From: Bacillus thuringiensis
GTDB taxonomy: Bacteria; Bacillota; Bacilli; Bacillales; Bacillaceae_G
Length of the DNA stretch: 64,000 nt
Direction of reading: 5' to 3'
Assembly: GCF_014932895.1 (NCBI RefSeq)
Contig: NZ_JACYOF010000003.1
Location: 62,261-126,260, forward strand
Shown: positions 29,473 to 39,735 of the stretch, in pieces
Layout of the letters: each line of letters opens with the position of its first letter
Numbering within the stretch: position 1 is the first letter of the stretch
The notes under the pieces: model-generated
Told to the model about the DNA's origin: nothing
What the model saw: the letters and a program-made list of their open reading frames with translations, nothing else
Database searches by the model: none
Position numbers and translations under genes: made by a program

Positions 29473-30594
29473 ATGACAAAATTTTATCCTATCGCTAGTC
29501 CTATATTAAATGGAAATGAAAAACAATATGTCATAGACTGCCTCGATTCTAATTGGATATCTTCAAACGGGTCATATATTCAAAAGTTTGAAGAACAATT
29601 TGCACAGTACTGTGGTGTGAAATATGCTATTTCTTGCAGTAACGGAACAACCGCTTTACATCTTGCTCTGTTAGCATATGGGGTTAAAGAAGGCGATGAA
29701 GTAATAATTCCGACTTTTACATTCGTTGCAACAGCAAATGCAGTCGTCTATTGTGGCGGAACTCCTATATTTATTGATTCTGATTCAACAACATGGAATA
29801 TTGATCCTGCGAAAATAGAAGAAAAAATCACACCGCATACAAAAGGAATTATTCCTGTTCACATCTATGGTCATCCAGCTGATATGGACCCTATTAAAGA
29901 ATTGGCAAGGAAATATAATTTATTTGTTATAGAAGATGCTGCTCAGGCTGTAGGAGCGCAATACAAAGGAAAAATGACAGGAGCAATTGGTGATTGTGCT
30001 ACTTTTAGTTTGTTTGGCAATAAAATTATTACAACCGGTGAAGGTGGAATAATTACTACTAATGATGACCACATAGCTGAAAAGATTCAAATTCTAAAGT
30101 CACAAGGAATAGACTTAAAACGCAAATATTGGTTTCCAATTATCGGGTATAACTACCGTATGACCAACATTCAGGCAGCAATCGGCTGCGCTCAACTCGA
30201 AAACATTAACTGGCATATTCAACAACGAATTAGAATTGCTAATCAATATATGCAAAACTTAAAAGCTGATCATCGTCTCATATTACCTATCGAAAAAGAA
30301 TGGGCTAAAAATGTATATTGGATGTTTAGCATAATATGTAAAGATTTTACTGAAAACGAACGGAATTTGTTAATGGATCGCTTAAAAGATAAAGGAATCG
30401 AAACTAGACCTTTTTTCTATCCTATGCACGCATTGCCTCCTTACCAAAATTTACAAGATCCAGTAGAATTCCCTATAATAAATCGTATTTCTGCTCAGGG
30501 TATTAATGTTCCAAGTTACGGAAGCTTAACAGATGATGATATTCGATATATTAGCTTAAAAATAACGGAAACATTAAACGAGATAAATACTTAG
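29473..30594 (+). CDS. per: DegT/DnrJ aminotransferase, GDP-perosamine synthase-like
   Basis: A 373-residue PLP-dependent sugar aminotransferase. The PLP lysine is Lys184 in SLFGNKIITTGEGG, with Asp155 in EDAAQAVGA. The sequence PIASPILNGNEKQYV at the N-terminus and position directly after gmd point to GDP-perosamine synthase, which aminates GDP-4-keto-6-deoxy-mannose at C4. Other DegT enzymes use dTDP- or UDP-sugars, so specificity is inferred from context. The start at 29473 follows GGGAGG; an upstream extension is hydrophobic and unlike the family. Confidence 0.85.
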   Translation: MTKFYPIASPILNGNEKQYVIDCLDSNWISSNGSYIQKFEEQFAQYCGVKYAISCSNGTTALHLALLAYGVKEGDEVIIPTFTFVATANAVVYCGGTPIFIDSDSTTWNIDPAKIEEKITPHTKGIIPVHIYGHPADMDPIKELARKYNLFVIEDAAQAVGAQYKGKMTGAIGDCATFSLFGNKIITTGEGGIITTNDDHIAEKIQILKSQGIDLKRKYWFPIIGYNYRMTNIQAAIGCAQLENINWHIQQRIRIANQYMQNLKADHRLILPIEKEWAKNVYWMFSIICKDFTENERNLLMDRLKDKGIETRPFFYPMHALPPYQNLQDPVEFPIINRISAQGINVPSYGSLTDDDIRYISLKITETLNEINT

Positions 30595-31128
30595 GAAATG
30601 ATATCAAGCTTTTATCTCCCAACTGAAGAATGAAACACCACTCACTTGCTTAATCAAACTAACAAAATTCACCTTACTACAAATATAATTAACTTCTCTA
30701 TTTCAATCCTTATTCTCCATATTAGACAATAAAGCAAGCTTGGCCGAGAGATGATTAAAACACAACTCCTCTCCAAAAAAATATGTAGCGATAGTAAAGT
30801 CTAGTATCATTAAACATCGAAAGTATTAATTATGTATGGACACATCTCTTCTGCTATGCATTGTACTGAATTCACTATGATGTGTCCTTAGAACTATAAA
30901 CACGTTAACTACAAGAAAATGGATATTATACCTAAAAAGAATTGATATTTAAAATAGCTCGTCCACCTTGCATTAAAGTAAGAAGACTTAGACTGTAGAA
31001 AGAGAACTAGCATGTACAATTCAAGTTAATATCTTTCACCTCTTTTACTCAATGAAAACCTTATGCTTAAAGCCTTCTTAAATTATTAATGTGCTTTGAA
31101 TAGAGGTACAACTATAAAATCATTCTAT
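30595..31128. other. Intergenic region without a recognisable gene
   Basis: A gap of 534 bp between convergent genes. I see no open frame with a ribosome binding site, no strong hairpin terminator and no known repeat. It may hold decayed sequence. Confidence 0.5.
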
Positions 31129-31767
31129 CTAAGAAGTTAAATTGATCCCATTAAATAACATTGTGCATGCATCTTTATTGCGAATGTAATCCCTTACTGG
31201 ATACATTTTAAATTGAACAACACAAGTATGCTTTAACTCCCAGTCAAGTTCTTTTATTTCCTCTATATCTCCATCTAAAATAAGAAGAACCTGAAAGTTA
31301 TGTTTAACCATACTTGATAAAATTTTTTCAAGCTCAGCAGCTTCTTCATACGTTCCACCTGAGCGTACAAAAAGAATCCATTCACTTGTTTCTGTACAGT
31401 TTAAAAAACGTTGAATACGGCGATTGTATTTTTCTTTTATCTCCGTATATTGTGGGAATGAAGTTGGAGTATTAACAGTTGCTAGAAAATCATGTACGAA
31501 ATCTATATTGTACATATTATCTCTAAGTATTAAATTATATCCACCTTCAGGCGTGTAACAAACAAAGGTAAGGTATTGTAATTCTAAAAAATTAATAAAT
31601 CTATTGTTTAATAGTTGGTTTACATCTTTTAAAGAGGGACTTCTCACCCAATCTAAAAATCCAGAAAACGGTCTTAACTTAAATTGATTTAACCAAAAGC
31701 CTACATAACAATCTGCTCCCAAACTAAAAATTGCATGATAATCTCTTTTAATATCTGCTAACTTCAT
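31129..31767 (-). CDS. DUF1796 family putative papain-like protein
   Basis: A 212-residue protein with the DUF1796 opening IFSLGADCYVGFWLNQFKLR then PFSGFLDWVRSP, and a later SEWILFVRSGGTYEEAAEL. In this family the Cys in SLGxxC and later His/Asp residues have been proposed to form a cysteine-peptidase-like site, though activity is unproven. The start at 31767 follows AAAGGGG by about 9 bases. In Bacillus genomes such genes often lie near glycosyltransferases and sulfotransferases, as here. The role is unknown. Confidence 0.75.
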   Translation of the reverse strand: MKLADIKRDYHAIFSLGADCYVGFWLNQFKLRPFSGFLDWVRSPSLKDVNQLLNNRFINFLELQYLTFVCYTPEGGYNLILRDNMYNIDFVHDFLATVNTPTSFPQYTEIKEKYNRRIQRFLNCTETSEWILFVRSGGTYEEAAELEKILSSMVKHNFQVLLILDGDIEEIKELDWELKHTCVVQFKMYPVRDYIRNKDACTMLFNGINLTS

Positions 31768-32026
31768 TTCTGTATTCACCCCTTTATTCTATAGAATATG
31801 TTTTATAGATAGACAAGTTGCATTACAAACTTAAAAATAGACTTTATATAAAAATAATATTCTATATATCATATCCATTTTGATTTTTTTACGCATAAGC
31901 CATTGCTATGCAGAATACAAAATGTTATATTTTCATATCAACAACAGAACAAAATAAATCCTGTTCCAGTCCTTAAATCGCCTCTAAGATATATCTGTTA
32001 CAATCATTCAAATAAAAAAACAAAAA

Positions 32027-32773
32027 CTAATCATAAGTTTGAAACGCGCGTAATTCTCTAATTGAAGCAGCATCTAAGGAAGCAATCTTTTTTTCTAACA
32101 TTTCTTTAGCATAATTATATAATTGAAAATCTATTTCATTTATCTCTACAATCTTATCAATAACTGTCTGCGGAATTTGTTCCCTTTGAGCTCTTTGTGC
32201 ATTAACATTTAATTTTTGATATTTAACATTCTTCCAATTAAATTCTTTTTTCATTATATATAAAGATTCATCAAACAACTCCGTAATACCTACTACAGAA
32301 AAATAATTTGCTATAGTCTCTTTTGCTATTTCTAAATCTGCAACATCACTACCTGTAATGAAACGAGATTGGAAGTTAATCGTATAATAATCGAAATCGG
32401 GATTATTTATATAATCATCAATTGTCCCTTCAAAAAATAATTCTTTATATTGATCTAGATTCTTATGTGCAAAATAAAACCATGAAAGGACTTGCTCAAC
32501 TGGATTCCTTAACATTGTAATATAAGTACACGGTCTAGAAATATGGTGATGTACGCCAAACAAGAGATGACCACATAAAGTATCAGCTGTTGTTAACTTT
32601 TCTTTTAGTAACAACACACTTTGCTGATTCAATCCATACCGATCAACATCATAGCGGATATTATCAGAGTATTGCCTATAAATTATATCTGTTAATGTAG
32701 TTCCTCCCGTTTTTGGTATGTGAACATAAATCAACAAAGGTTTTTGTTTGCTACTATATTGCTTTTTTGTCAT
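32027..32773 (-). CDS. Sulfotransferase family protein
   Basis: A 248-residue PAPS-dependent sulfotransferase-like protein. The 5'-phosphosulfate loop is YVHIPKTGGTTL (16-27, with Lys21), and the 3'-phosphate segment is MLRNPVEQVLSWF (from Met87, with Arg89). This arrangement is that of carbohydrate sulfotransferases (Sulfotransfer_2 type). Within a glycan locus it probably sulfates a sugar, but no substrate is visible. It lies upstream of the DUF1796 gene in the same direction, with a 260-bp gap. Confidence 0.82.
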   Translation of the reverse strand: MTKKQYSSKQKPLLIYVHIPKTGGTTLTDIIYRQYSDNIRYDVDRYGLNQQSVLLLKEKLTTADTLCGHLLFGVHHHISRPCTYITMLRNPVEQVLSWFYFAHKNLDQYKELFFEGTIDDYINNPDFDYYTINFQSRFITGSDVADLEIAKETIANYFSVVGITELFDESLYIMKKEFNWKNVKYQKLNVNAQRAQREQIPQTVIDKIVEINEIDFQLYNYAKEMLEKKIASLDAASIRELRAFQTYD

Positions 32774-33233
32774 ATAACCCCCACTTTCAGTCTAATAATT
32801 ATGTGATTTGTATATATTTCATTTCAGTATATGAATCATAACATTTTTTCATAACTGAAGATTCGTCTCGAATCTATTGTTTTCCCATAATATACTTTAT
32901 ACATTTCACATAAAATTATTTAAGTCACTATCCTACTCTTATGAAGTAAAACTACTATCATTGGAGGCTCCACTATCTTCTTTAATTCTCTCTAACTCTT
33001 AAAATAGAAGATGTTATTGCTCACAAATAGAGAACAAAATATAAGAACGAATTACACTGAACAAAACGAGCTTATCAACTAACTTTTCGTCTCGAAGAAA
33101 TGTACGATCTATGTAAAACGTTATCCTTCATTGACATCTAATACATAATTCGTATTATGCTACACAAAATTGTCTAAAATTGCATAAATTAGATAGAAAC
33201 TTGTATATCATGAGATAAAGGTGGTACAAACTG
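32774..33233. promoter_or_regulatory. Intergenic region with a sigma-A type promoter
   Basis: A gap of 460 bp between divergent genes. On the plus strand TTGACA (33131-33136) and TATTAT (33153-33158) with a 16-base spacer form a credible promoter about 76 bp ahead of the glycosyltransferase start. Nothing else was recognised. Confidence 0.5.
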
Positions 33234-34394
33234 ATGAGGATTCTAATTTGGACTCAAAACGAGTCACCTGGCGGAGGAACAAGGCTTTTAGCTAACCTTC
33301 TACCAGCTATGGCCCGACAAGATGATATTGAGTTGATTCGAATAATTGTCTCTCCTAAATCCAAATTTAAAGAAAGAATTAATACAACAAACTTATCAAA
33401 CGTTGAAATAATTTATTTTGATGGAGAGATTAATTCACAAAAAGGAAAAAATTTCATTAAAGATTGTCACGTCATCTATTATTTTTGGCCGCATCATCAA
33501 AAATATGTTGATGTTAACAGACCTAGCGTTTGTACATTTCACGATGCTACTATTCTTGATTTTGTTCCTCCATTTACAAGTGGAACATATATTAGGGAAT
33601 ACTGGGAAGACTTAAAAAAATGGTTAGAAGGTTGTACTACTGTAATAGCCCCATCACAATATGTAAAAAGCCGTATCATTGCACACTATGGAGATGATTT
33701 GCAAAGTACCGTTGTTATTCCTCATGCTATTTTGCCAATAGGATATTCTTCTGAACAATTTTTAGACTCAAGTTTTACATCTTTCTTACCCACTGAATAC
33801 TTTGTATATCCTTCCAATACATCTCCGCATAAAAATCATTATAATTTGCTACTTGCATACTCAAAATTTACAAAACGAAAAAAATATCCGTTAGTTCTAT
33901 TTGGCCCTTATACAGACTTACTTCAAAATGAGCCACCATCATGGCCAGAAATTCCATTTATTCCGACGCTTGTTTCTTTAATAAATCGATTAGAACTACG
34001 GAGAAGTGAAGATATATATCCAATTGGATTTGTAACTGATCAAGATGTTGCACCTCTTATAAAAAATGCTAAAGCATTAATTATGCCCAGCTTGTCGGAA
34101 GGTGGAGGAAGCTATCCTGTAGAAGAAGCGTTAAGATTAGGAGTTCCAGTTCTTTGCTCCGATATTCCTGTTATGCGTGAGCACCTATCTCGTCATAGTG
34201 CAAAAGTCGTTTGGTTTAACCCAGAATCGGTCGATTCAATTTTGCAAGCTCTTGAAGAGATAACTGTAAATTATGATGAGTATAAATTATCTACTTTCCA
34301 AGGTATAAACGATCCTGCTGAATCATGGGAAGATATTGCAAAAAAATATATACATGTAATGCGCCAAGCATACCTCAAGTATTACAATAAATAA
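33234..34394 (+). CDS. Family 4 glycosyltransferase
   Basis: A 386-residue GT-B glycosyltransferase. It opens with the glycine-rich loop NESPGGGTRLLANLLPAM. The C-terminal donor-binding domain has YPSNTSPHKNHYNLLLAYS and MPSLSEGGGSYPVEEALRLG with the conserved Glu residues. The start follows AAAGGTGG. The stop codon TAA (34392-34394) coincides with the ATAAA of a degenerate bcr1-like repeat. The function fits transfer of a sugar from a nucleotide donor (perhaps GDP-linked) in the glycan locus. Confidence 0.85.
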   Translation: MRILIWTQNESPGGGTRLLANLLPAMARQDDIELIRIIVSPKSKFKERINTTNLSNVEIIYFDGEINSQKGKNFIKDCHVIYYFWPHHQKYVDVNRPSVCTFHDATILDFVPPFTSGTYIREYWEDLKKWLEGCTTVIAPSQYVKSRIIAHYGDDLQSTVVIPHAILPIGYSSEQFLDSSFTSFLPTEYFVYPSNTSPHKNHYNLLLAYSKFTKRKKYPLVLFGPYTDLLQNEPPSWPEIPFIPTLVSLINRLELRRSEDIYPIGFVTDQDVAPLIKNAKALIMPSLSEGGGSYPVEEALRLGVPVLCSDIPVMREHLSRHSAKVVWFNPESVDSILQALEEITVNYDEYKLSTFQGINDPAESWEDIAKKYIHVMRQAYLKYYNK

Positions 34395-34453
34395 AGTGAA
34401 ACTTCTTTATGTATCTTAAAAGAAACTCTACTCCCACAAATAGCGAGATGAAT
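34391..34453 (+). repeat. Degenerate, internally deleted bcr1-type repeat
   Basis: It starts ATAAAGTGAAACTT exactly as the full copies and ends CTCCCACAAATAGCGAGATGAA, close to the usual ACTGCCCGCAAATAGCGGGATAAA end. The middle is lost. The left ATAAA holds the stop codon of the preceding glycosyltransferase gene. Confidence 0.6.
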
Positions 34454-34888
34454 ATTAAATAGTTATACACAATCAATATATCTTCTTCAACCGCATTTTA
34501 AATTACGATTAGAGCAAAGCTTTTCATATAAAGATAATTTTTAAGAATCCCTAATAGCTTACACATACTATTAATTAGCGGGCATTATTTATTTTTGATT
34601 TATAAAAACAAGCCACACTTACCCTAATATATGCTTTATACCCCACTTCTGTACTATAAAGGCCGTATAACACATAAACTGTATACAACTTTAAACATAA
34701 GACTTATCCGCTTTGCAGTTAAAACTGAACACTATTGCATAGTGACATAATCAGGTAGAGAAAGAATATAATAAAACGTCACATAGCATTATTGTCCACA
34801 TTTAAAACAACAGTTAGTACTCCTGTAAAATATAGAAGATTATTTTTGATTTATTATTCAAATTTAAAGATATAAAGGGGGCACTACT
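34454..34888. other. Intergenic region without a recognisable gene
   Basis: About 435 bp ahead of the next glycosyltransferase. No open frame with a ribosome binding site or known repeat was found. The promoter of the downstream gene is presumably here. Confidence 0.45.
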
Positions 34889-36574
34889 ATGAGTTATTAC
34901 GGCCAAGGTCAGCCTACCATTATCGATATGATAAGAAAAATCATGCAATTCTCTAACGAAGCAGTTGTTCACCAGGCATATATACATTTTTTGCACAGGA
35001 AACCCTCAGACGAAGAAAAGCAATATTTTTTGAAAAAACTCACGCACAAACCCAAAATAGCAATTATTCAAGAAATTATGGTAAAGGAAGAAGCACAAGC
35101 ACTATATACAAAAGTAATTCAAATAAACGAAGCCAGATCCAATGAAATAAAAACCATTTCACATATTATTCAGATTTTTTATTGTTCCGATGACAAACAG
35201 TTTCTCCATTTATTATACGAACAATTTTTAAACCGCTCCCCAGACTCAATAGGCTTTCAAAACCATTTAAATGCTTTAGCTTCAGGATTTCCAAGAATAC
35301 AGTTAATGGAACAATTTTTATTATCTGAAGAGTGTCAAAAATTTTTAGAAACTCCCCTTTCACACCCCAAAATTCAAACAAGTCAGAAACCTTTTCCGAG
35401 AATCGGCCTTTTTTTCGGCTATTTAGGTAGAGTCGGTAACCATTTTGGCGGCGAAGGAATTGCGCGCTTTTCTATCCGGCTAGCAGAAAGCTTACTGCAC
35501 CTTGACAAGGATGCAACCGTAACCGTCGCAATCGATGCACTAAATTATGTGGATATTAGTGATTCATTTAAGAACGTCTCATTATCCTTTCCTAATAGAT
35601 TCTCTACCAAAAAATTCCATAATGTACAATCAGTAAATGCCACTTTTCCGGTTGATATTTGGATTGTCCCTTATGTAGGCATGGAGCTAGCTTTACAATT
35701 AGAGAAGCCAATGATTGTTTGTTTACACGATTTAGTATACATGCATTTCAAAGAACTATATGATAAAACACATCCAAATTTCTTTGCTAAATTTCATATC
35801 AAGGTTAATCAATTAGTGACAAAAGCAAAAAAAGTCGTATTTAACTCTAACTTTATAAGAGATCATGAAGGGATGAAGTTTTTAAAACTACCGCCAGAAA
35901 AAATGCATGTAATCAGATTAGCTCCCCCATCTGAGGAATATAAATCTGTCAGTCCATTGGATGAAAACACCTTCAGACAGAAGTACAATTTAAATAACGA
36001 CTATATTTTTTATCCCTCTGTGATTCGTCTGCATAAAAATCATGATCGGTTGATTGAAGCTTTCTTCAAGTTTAAGCAAACCCATATAGGCACTACCTCT
36101 AATCTTCGTCTAGTTTTAACTGATCATTTCGACGGTAGACCTAAGCAAGAAGAGATTGTAACGGTGCTTAATAATTGCGAGGATCCATATATACGAGATA
36201 GTGTTGTATTTTTAGGTAGAATACCAGCAAACGATGTCCCACTCTTGTATAAACATGCAATAGGAACCATTGTTCCTACACTTTTTGAAGGAAGCTGTCC
36301 TTTTCCATTATTGGAATCTTTAATTATGGATACTCCTGTAGCAGTTAGTAAACTTGAAGTTGTTGAAGAAATTATAACGGATATTGAAAAATTCATCACA
36401 TTCAATCCATATTCTGTAAATGAAATGTTACTTGCCATTCATCATCTTTGGCAACACAATAACACTCTCTTAACACAACAACAAATAGCAATTCAACATA
36501 TCCTAAAGAGAACTTGGGCCAACGTTGCACAGGAATACTATGCACTACTAACGGAAATTTTCATAAATAATTAA
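34889..36574 (+). CDS. Glycosyltransferase with N-terminal DUF4214-like repeats
   Basis: A 561-residue two-part protein. Residues 20-155 contain two copies of a DUF4214-like motif: AYIHFLHRKPSDEEKQYFLK and LYEQFLNRSPDSIGFQNHLN. The C-terminal 390 residues are a GT-B family 4 glycosyltransferase with GEGIARFSIRLAESL, YPSVIRLHKNHDRLIEAF and PTLFEGSCPFPLLESLIMDT. DUF4214 repeats are found on surface and glycan enzymes and probably mediate binding. The start has AAAGGGGGC upstream. A strong terminator follows. Confidence 0.85.
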   Translation: MSYYGQGQPTIIDMIRKIMQFSNEAVVHQAYIHFLHRKPSDEEKQYFLKKLTHKPKIAIIQEIMVKEEAQALYTKVIQINEARSNEIKTISHIIQIFYCSDDKQFLHLLYEQFLNRSPDSIGFQNHLNALASGFPRIQLMEQFLLSEECQKFLETPLSHPKIQTSQKPFPRIGLFFGYLGRVGNHFGGEGIARFSIRLAESLLHLDKDATVTVAIDALNYVDISDSFKNVSLSFPNRFSTKKFHNVQSVNATFPVDIWIVPYVGMELALQLEKPMIVCLHDLVYMHFKELYDKTHPNFFAKFHIKVNQLVTKAKKVVFNSNFIRDHEGMKFLKLPPEKMHVIRLAPPSEEYKSVSPLDENTFRQKYNLNNDYIFYPSVIRLHKNHDRLIEAFFKFKQTHIGTTSNLRLVLTDHFDGRPKQEEIVTVLNNCEDPYIRDSVVFLGRIPANDVPLLYKHAIGTIVPTLFEGSCPFPLLESLIMDTPVAVSKLEVVEEIITDIEKFITFNPYSVNEMLLAIHHLWQHNNTLLTQQQIAIQHILKRTWANVAQEYYALLTEIFINN

Positions 36575-36652
36575 TTAAAAGTATAATAAACACCATTGAA
36601 CAAATAGACAGTATGTTTAAAGATTGAATCTTAATAATCATTATGTAAAGAG

Positions 36653-36690
36653 CCCACTTTCTTATAATCCTAGAGGAGAAAGTGGGTTTT
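36653..36690 (+). terminator. Terminator of the DUF4214-glycosyltransferase gene
   Basis: A 9-bp perfect stem CCCACTTTC / GAAAGTGGG with a 16-base loop, followed by TTTTGT. Confidence 0.85.
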
Positions 36691-36865
36691 GTATTGATGT
36701 AATATAAATATTTCATATATCTTCCATAAACAGCAACCCCACTCCTTTCTTCTCAAAAACTTCTTTGAGCTACCCTCTACATGACAATATCATTTCGAAT
36801 TATAGTTCTTTCCTTATCAATAAAGATTAAAAAATAACGTTCCACATTGCAGATTGATTCTACGT

Positions 36866-37617
36866 TAATAACTGTACTTGCCCAAAAACGCTAACAAAAA
36901 TCCACAATAAGAGCACGCGACACCAATCTTGTATACAATATAGCTATCATGGATTTATTTTCAATAAAGGAGCATATACAAGATATCCCATCTATACAAA
37001 ACAGCGCATCAAACAGAAAATCAACTTTTGTTACAAAAATTGAATGTACCACTTTATTACTCAAAACCAGTCATGAACCAACTGCTTCATTTTTTAGAAG
37101 GTTTCTTAGCTCACGGGTTTTCTGGAATATTAACAGATATTCTATGAAGGAAAATTAAATGTGATTGAAAATACGATTGTATTGTTATGTTAGGAAGCTG
37201 AAACTCCAATGACATCAGAAAACATGCGTGCCTTTTTAAGTACTGATGTTGGATTATCAAATAAGCAAATAATGCAGTACTATAGCAAGAGGTGGGCAGT
37301 TGAAACCTATTTTCGCACCATGAAAATCAACCTTTCTTTAGAACGATATCAAGTACAAAAGCACTCGCTCGTTTATGGGCGTTGTTGAATTGTAGTGCCA
37401 CGATTTGTATGCTGATAGGGAAAACGTCACTTATAGTGAGCATACATCAATGGCAAAAGAAAACTAAAAACAGTTGGATTGAGTTCATTTATACCTAAGC
37501 AAAAGCAGGAGAGTCCCTAGACATGATTCAAAAACAGCTGCAGGCTGCATAAGGAGAACTTTCAATTCATTTTACATGGTAAATTTTTTATGCGTTTTTG
37601 AGCAAGTACAGTTAATA
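36866..37617 (+). mobile_element. Internally deleted IS4-type insertion sequence
   Basis: Outer ends ACTGTACTTGCCCAAAAACG (36871-36890) and, read inward from the right, ACTGTACTTGCTCAAAAACG (37612-37593) are nearly identical inverted repeats. They are flanked by a direct TAATA duplication at 36866-36870 and 37613-37617. The interior (742 bp) holds only fragments of a transposase. So ends and target duplication are intact but the element cannot move by itself. Confidence 0.85.
36960..37555 (+). pseudogene. Remnant of an IS4-family transposase
   Basis: A 5' piece (from about 37000) reads LLLQKLNVPLYYSKPVMNQL then LHFLEGFLAHGFSGILTD. After a large internal deletion near 37150-37200 the 3' piece reads TPMTSENMRAFLSTDVGL and YYSKRWAVETYFRTMK, which carries the Y-x2-R-x3-E-x6-K signature of IS4 transposases. 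Frames are then broken again. It lies within the intact ends at 36871-37612. Confidence 0.8.
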
Positions 37618-38283
37618 AGCGGACACGAGCTTCTGTATAAACAATATTTGAATAAGACATCCATTTTATAAGTAATATCTTCACCTATTCACTATGAACC
37701 ACATATAATTTTATTGAACGGGTTATTAGTTATTAAGTCCGTTTTTATATTTATAAGCTTTAATACTAAATATGGATATATAAGTACGTCTACATGTAGT
37801 TAATTGTCATACTTATACAATAGAGGTATCGACAAAAGCAATCATTATGCCTCAAATAAGAAACTACTTAAATTATAGAAAGTATTTTAAACTAACATGC
37901 TAATAGCCGAATAAGCATACTTTAATGGATTTGTATAATCCCCATATCAACAGCTGGTGAAACTTCTTTTACATGATTTTAATTAAAGGAACCAGTATTA
38001 CTCAACTTGTTTTATGTAGACTATGGGATTAAAAAAGTACGGGCTAGTAGTTATAACAAAATTCACGACACGTTATTTCTCGGGGCACTCCAAAAGCAAC
38101 TACTTAATAAAAAGAATATAAACAACAAAAATGCTTGTAAATGGACTTATGTTGCTACTAAATACCAGCTTTTATTGGATTATAAACACATGCTTCTTAA
38201 AGGAGCCGCACAGGTACAAAACCCTGTACTTATTTTATTAACCCTAACATCGAAGTTTAATACTACTAGAAAGTTGGGATAAT
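37618..38283. other. Intergenic region without a supported gene
   Basis: About 670 bp between the IS relic and manC. An open frame at 38007-38282 has no ribosome binding site and no family features. Only a weak AAAGTTGGGAT precedes the manC start. Confidence 0.45.
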
Positions 38284-39660
38284 ATGAAACTTCTTTTATT
38301 ATCTGGAGGGTCTGGAAAACGCTTATGGCCATTATCAAACAATTCTAGATCTAAACAATTTTTAAAAATACTTCGTAACAAGTATGGTGTTCAGGAATCT
38401 ATGATTCAAAGAATTGTGGGGCAAGTTCAATCTATTGGTCTAACAAACTCTACTTATATCGCAACTTGCAAATCTCAAACTGATATTATTCAAAATCAAC
38501 TTGACGATAAACTGCCTCTTATCATCGAACCAGATCGACGAGATACCTTCCCTGCTATTGCCCTAGCATCAGTCTATCTCTATTCTGTTCTAAATGTTGA
38601 TGTAAACGAAACTATTTGTATCATGCCTGTTGATGCTTATGTAGAGAATTCTTTCTTTGAAGCCTTACTTAAACTTAATCAAATATTGGCGGACTCAAAT
38701 GCATCACTTGCACTTATGGGCGTTCGACCTTCACATCCTTCTGAACAGTATGGCTATATTACGACTACCCCTAGTCACTCTTTATCAGCACAAACACTTC
38801 CATATATGAAAGTTAACCATTTTATTGAAAAACCAGTACAAAACAAAGCAAAAGAACTTATTAAACAAGAAGCGCTTTGGAATTGCGGCGTATTCGCCTT
38901 TAAATTAGGGTTTTTAATTCAATATCTAACTTCTATGAAAATACCAGTTCAGTATGAAGAGCTTATCCAACAATATTCCACCCTTCCTCAAAGAAGCTTT
39001 GACTATGAAGTTGTAGAAAAATGCGATGATATTGTAGTAATGCCATATGAAGGAGCATGGCGTGACTTAGGAACTTGGAGTACCCTCACAGAGGTTATGG
39101 ATGCACAAATCATTGGAAATGGAATGCTAAGTAAAAATACCGTTAATACTCATATCATCAATGAACTAAATCTCCCTCTTGTTGTAGCAAATATCAGCAA
39201 TAGCATTGTAATAGCGAGTCCTGAAGGTATTTTGGTAGCTGATAAACAGGAAAGTGGAAAAATTAAAGAACTTATAAATCACGAAAATCCAAGACCTATG
39301 TATGAAGAAAAACGCTGGGGAAACTACCGTGTTCTAGATTACGAAAAACTTAAAGATGGAAATGAAGTTTTAACCAAACGATTAAAAATTTTAGCTGAAA
39401 AAAATCTCAGTTATCAAATGCATTTTAAGCGCGAAGAAGTTTGGACAATCATTGCAGGAGAAGGCGAACTTATTATAGACGGGAAATTCAAAATGATAAA
39501 ACCTGGAGATGTTATTTATATTCCGGCTAAGACAAAGCATGGGGCGCGTGCGATTACCGACTTAGAATTTATTGAGGTACAAATGGGAAGTCAGTTAGTA
39601 GAAGATGATATTGTGCGCACTCATATGACATGGGAGGAAATTGAACGAGATTTCAGATGA
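38284..39660 (+). CDS. manC: Mannose-1-phosphate guanylyltransferase (type II, with cupin domain)
   Basis: A 458-residue protein. Residues 1-280 form the nucleotidyltransferase domain with LLSGGSGKRLWPLSN and the EKP motif FIEKPVQNKA. Residues 340-458 form the cupin domain of type II phosphomannose isomerase (YQMHFKREEVWTIIAGEGEL and KPGDVIYIPAKTKHG). The product GDP-mannose feeds Gmd and the aminotransferase at 28-30 kb. It is separated from them by glycosyltransferase genes and an IS relic, so the pathway genes are scattered within the locus. Confidence 0.92.
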   Translation: MKLLLLSGGSGKRLWPLSNNSRSKQFLKILRNKYGVQESMIQRIVGQVQSIGLTNSTYIATCKSQTDIIQNQLDDKLPLIIEPDRRDTFPAIALASVYLYSVLNVDVNETICIMPVDAYVENSFFEALLKLNQILADSNASLALMGVRPSHPSEQYGYITTTPSHSLSAQTLPYMKVNHFIEKPVQNKAKELIKQEALWNCGVFAFKLGFLIQYLTSMKIPVQYEELIQQYSTLPQRSFDYEVVEKCDDIVVMPYEGAWRDLGTWSTLTEVMDAQIIGNGMLSKNTVNTHIINELNLPLVVANISNSIVIASPEGILVADKQESGKIKELINHENPRPMYEEKRWGNYRVLDYEKLKDGNEVLTKRLKILAEKNLSYQMHFKREEVWTIIAGEGELIIDGKFKMIKPGDVIYIPAKTKHGARAITDLEFIEVQMGSQLVEDDIVRTHMTWEEIERDFR

Positions 39661-39735
39661 AATATCTACTAAAACCATTTATTAGGTATACCCCTTATTT
39701 TCAGTGAAATTTGTAACCTGCCTATAACGTTTTAT

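Noticed and set aside
36866-37617. Reading the relic as IS231
   Set aside because: Its ends (ACTGTACTTGCCCAAAAACG) differ from the CATCAACTTAAG-type ends of the 17.8-22.3 kb elements, so the two families are separate.
38007-38282. Open frame of 91 codons before manC
   Set aside because: No ribosome binding site, no domain features and atypical composition. Treated as intergenic sequence.
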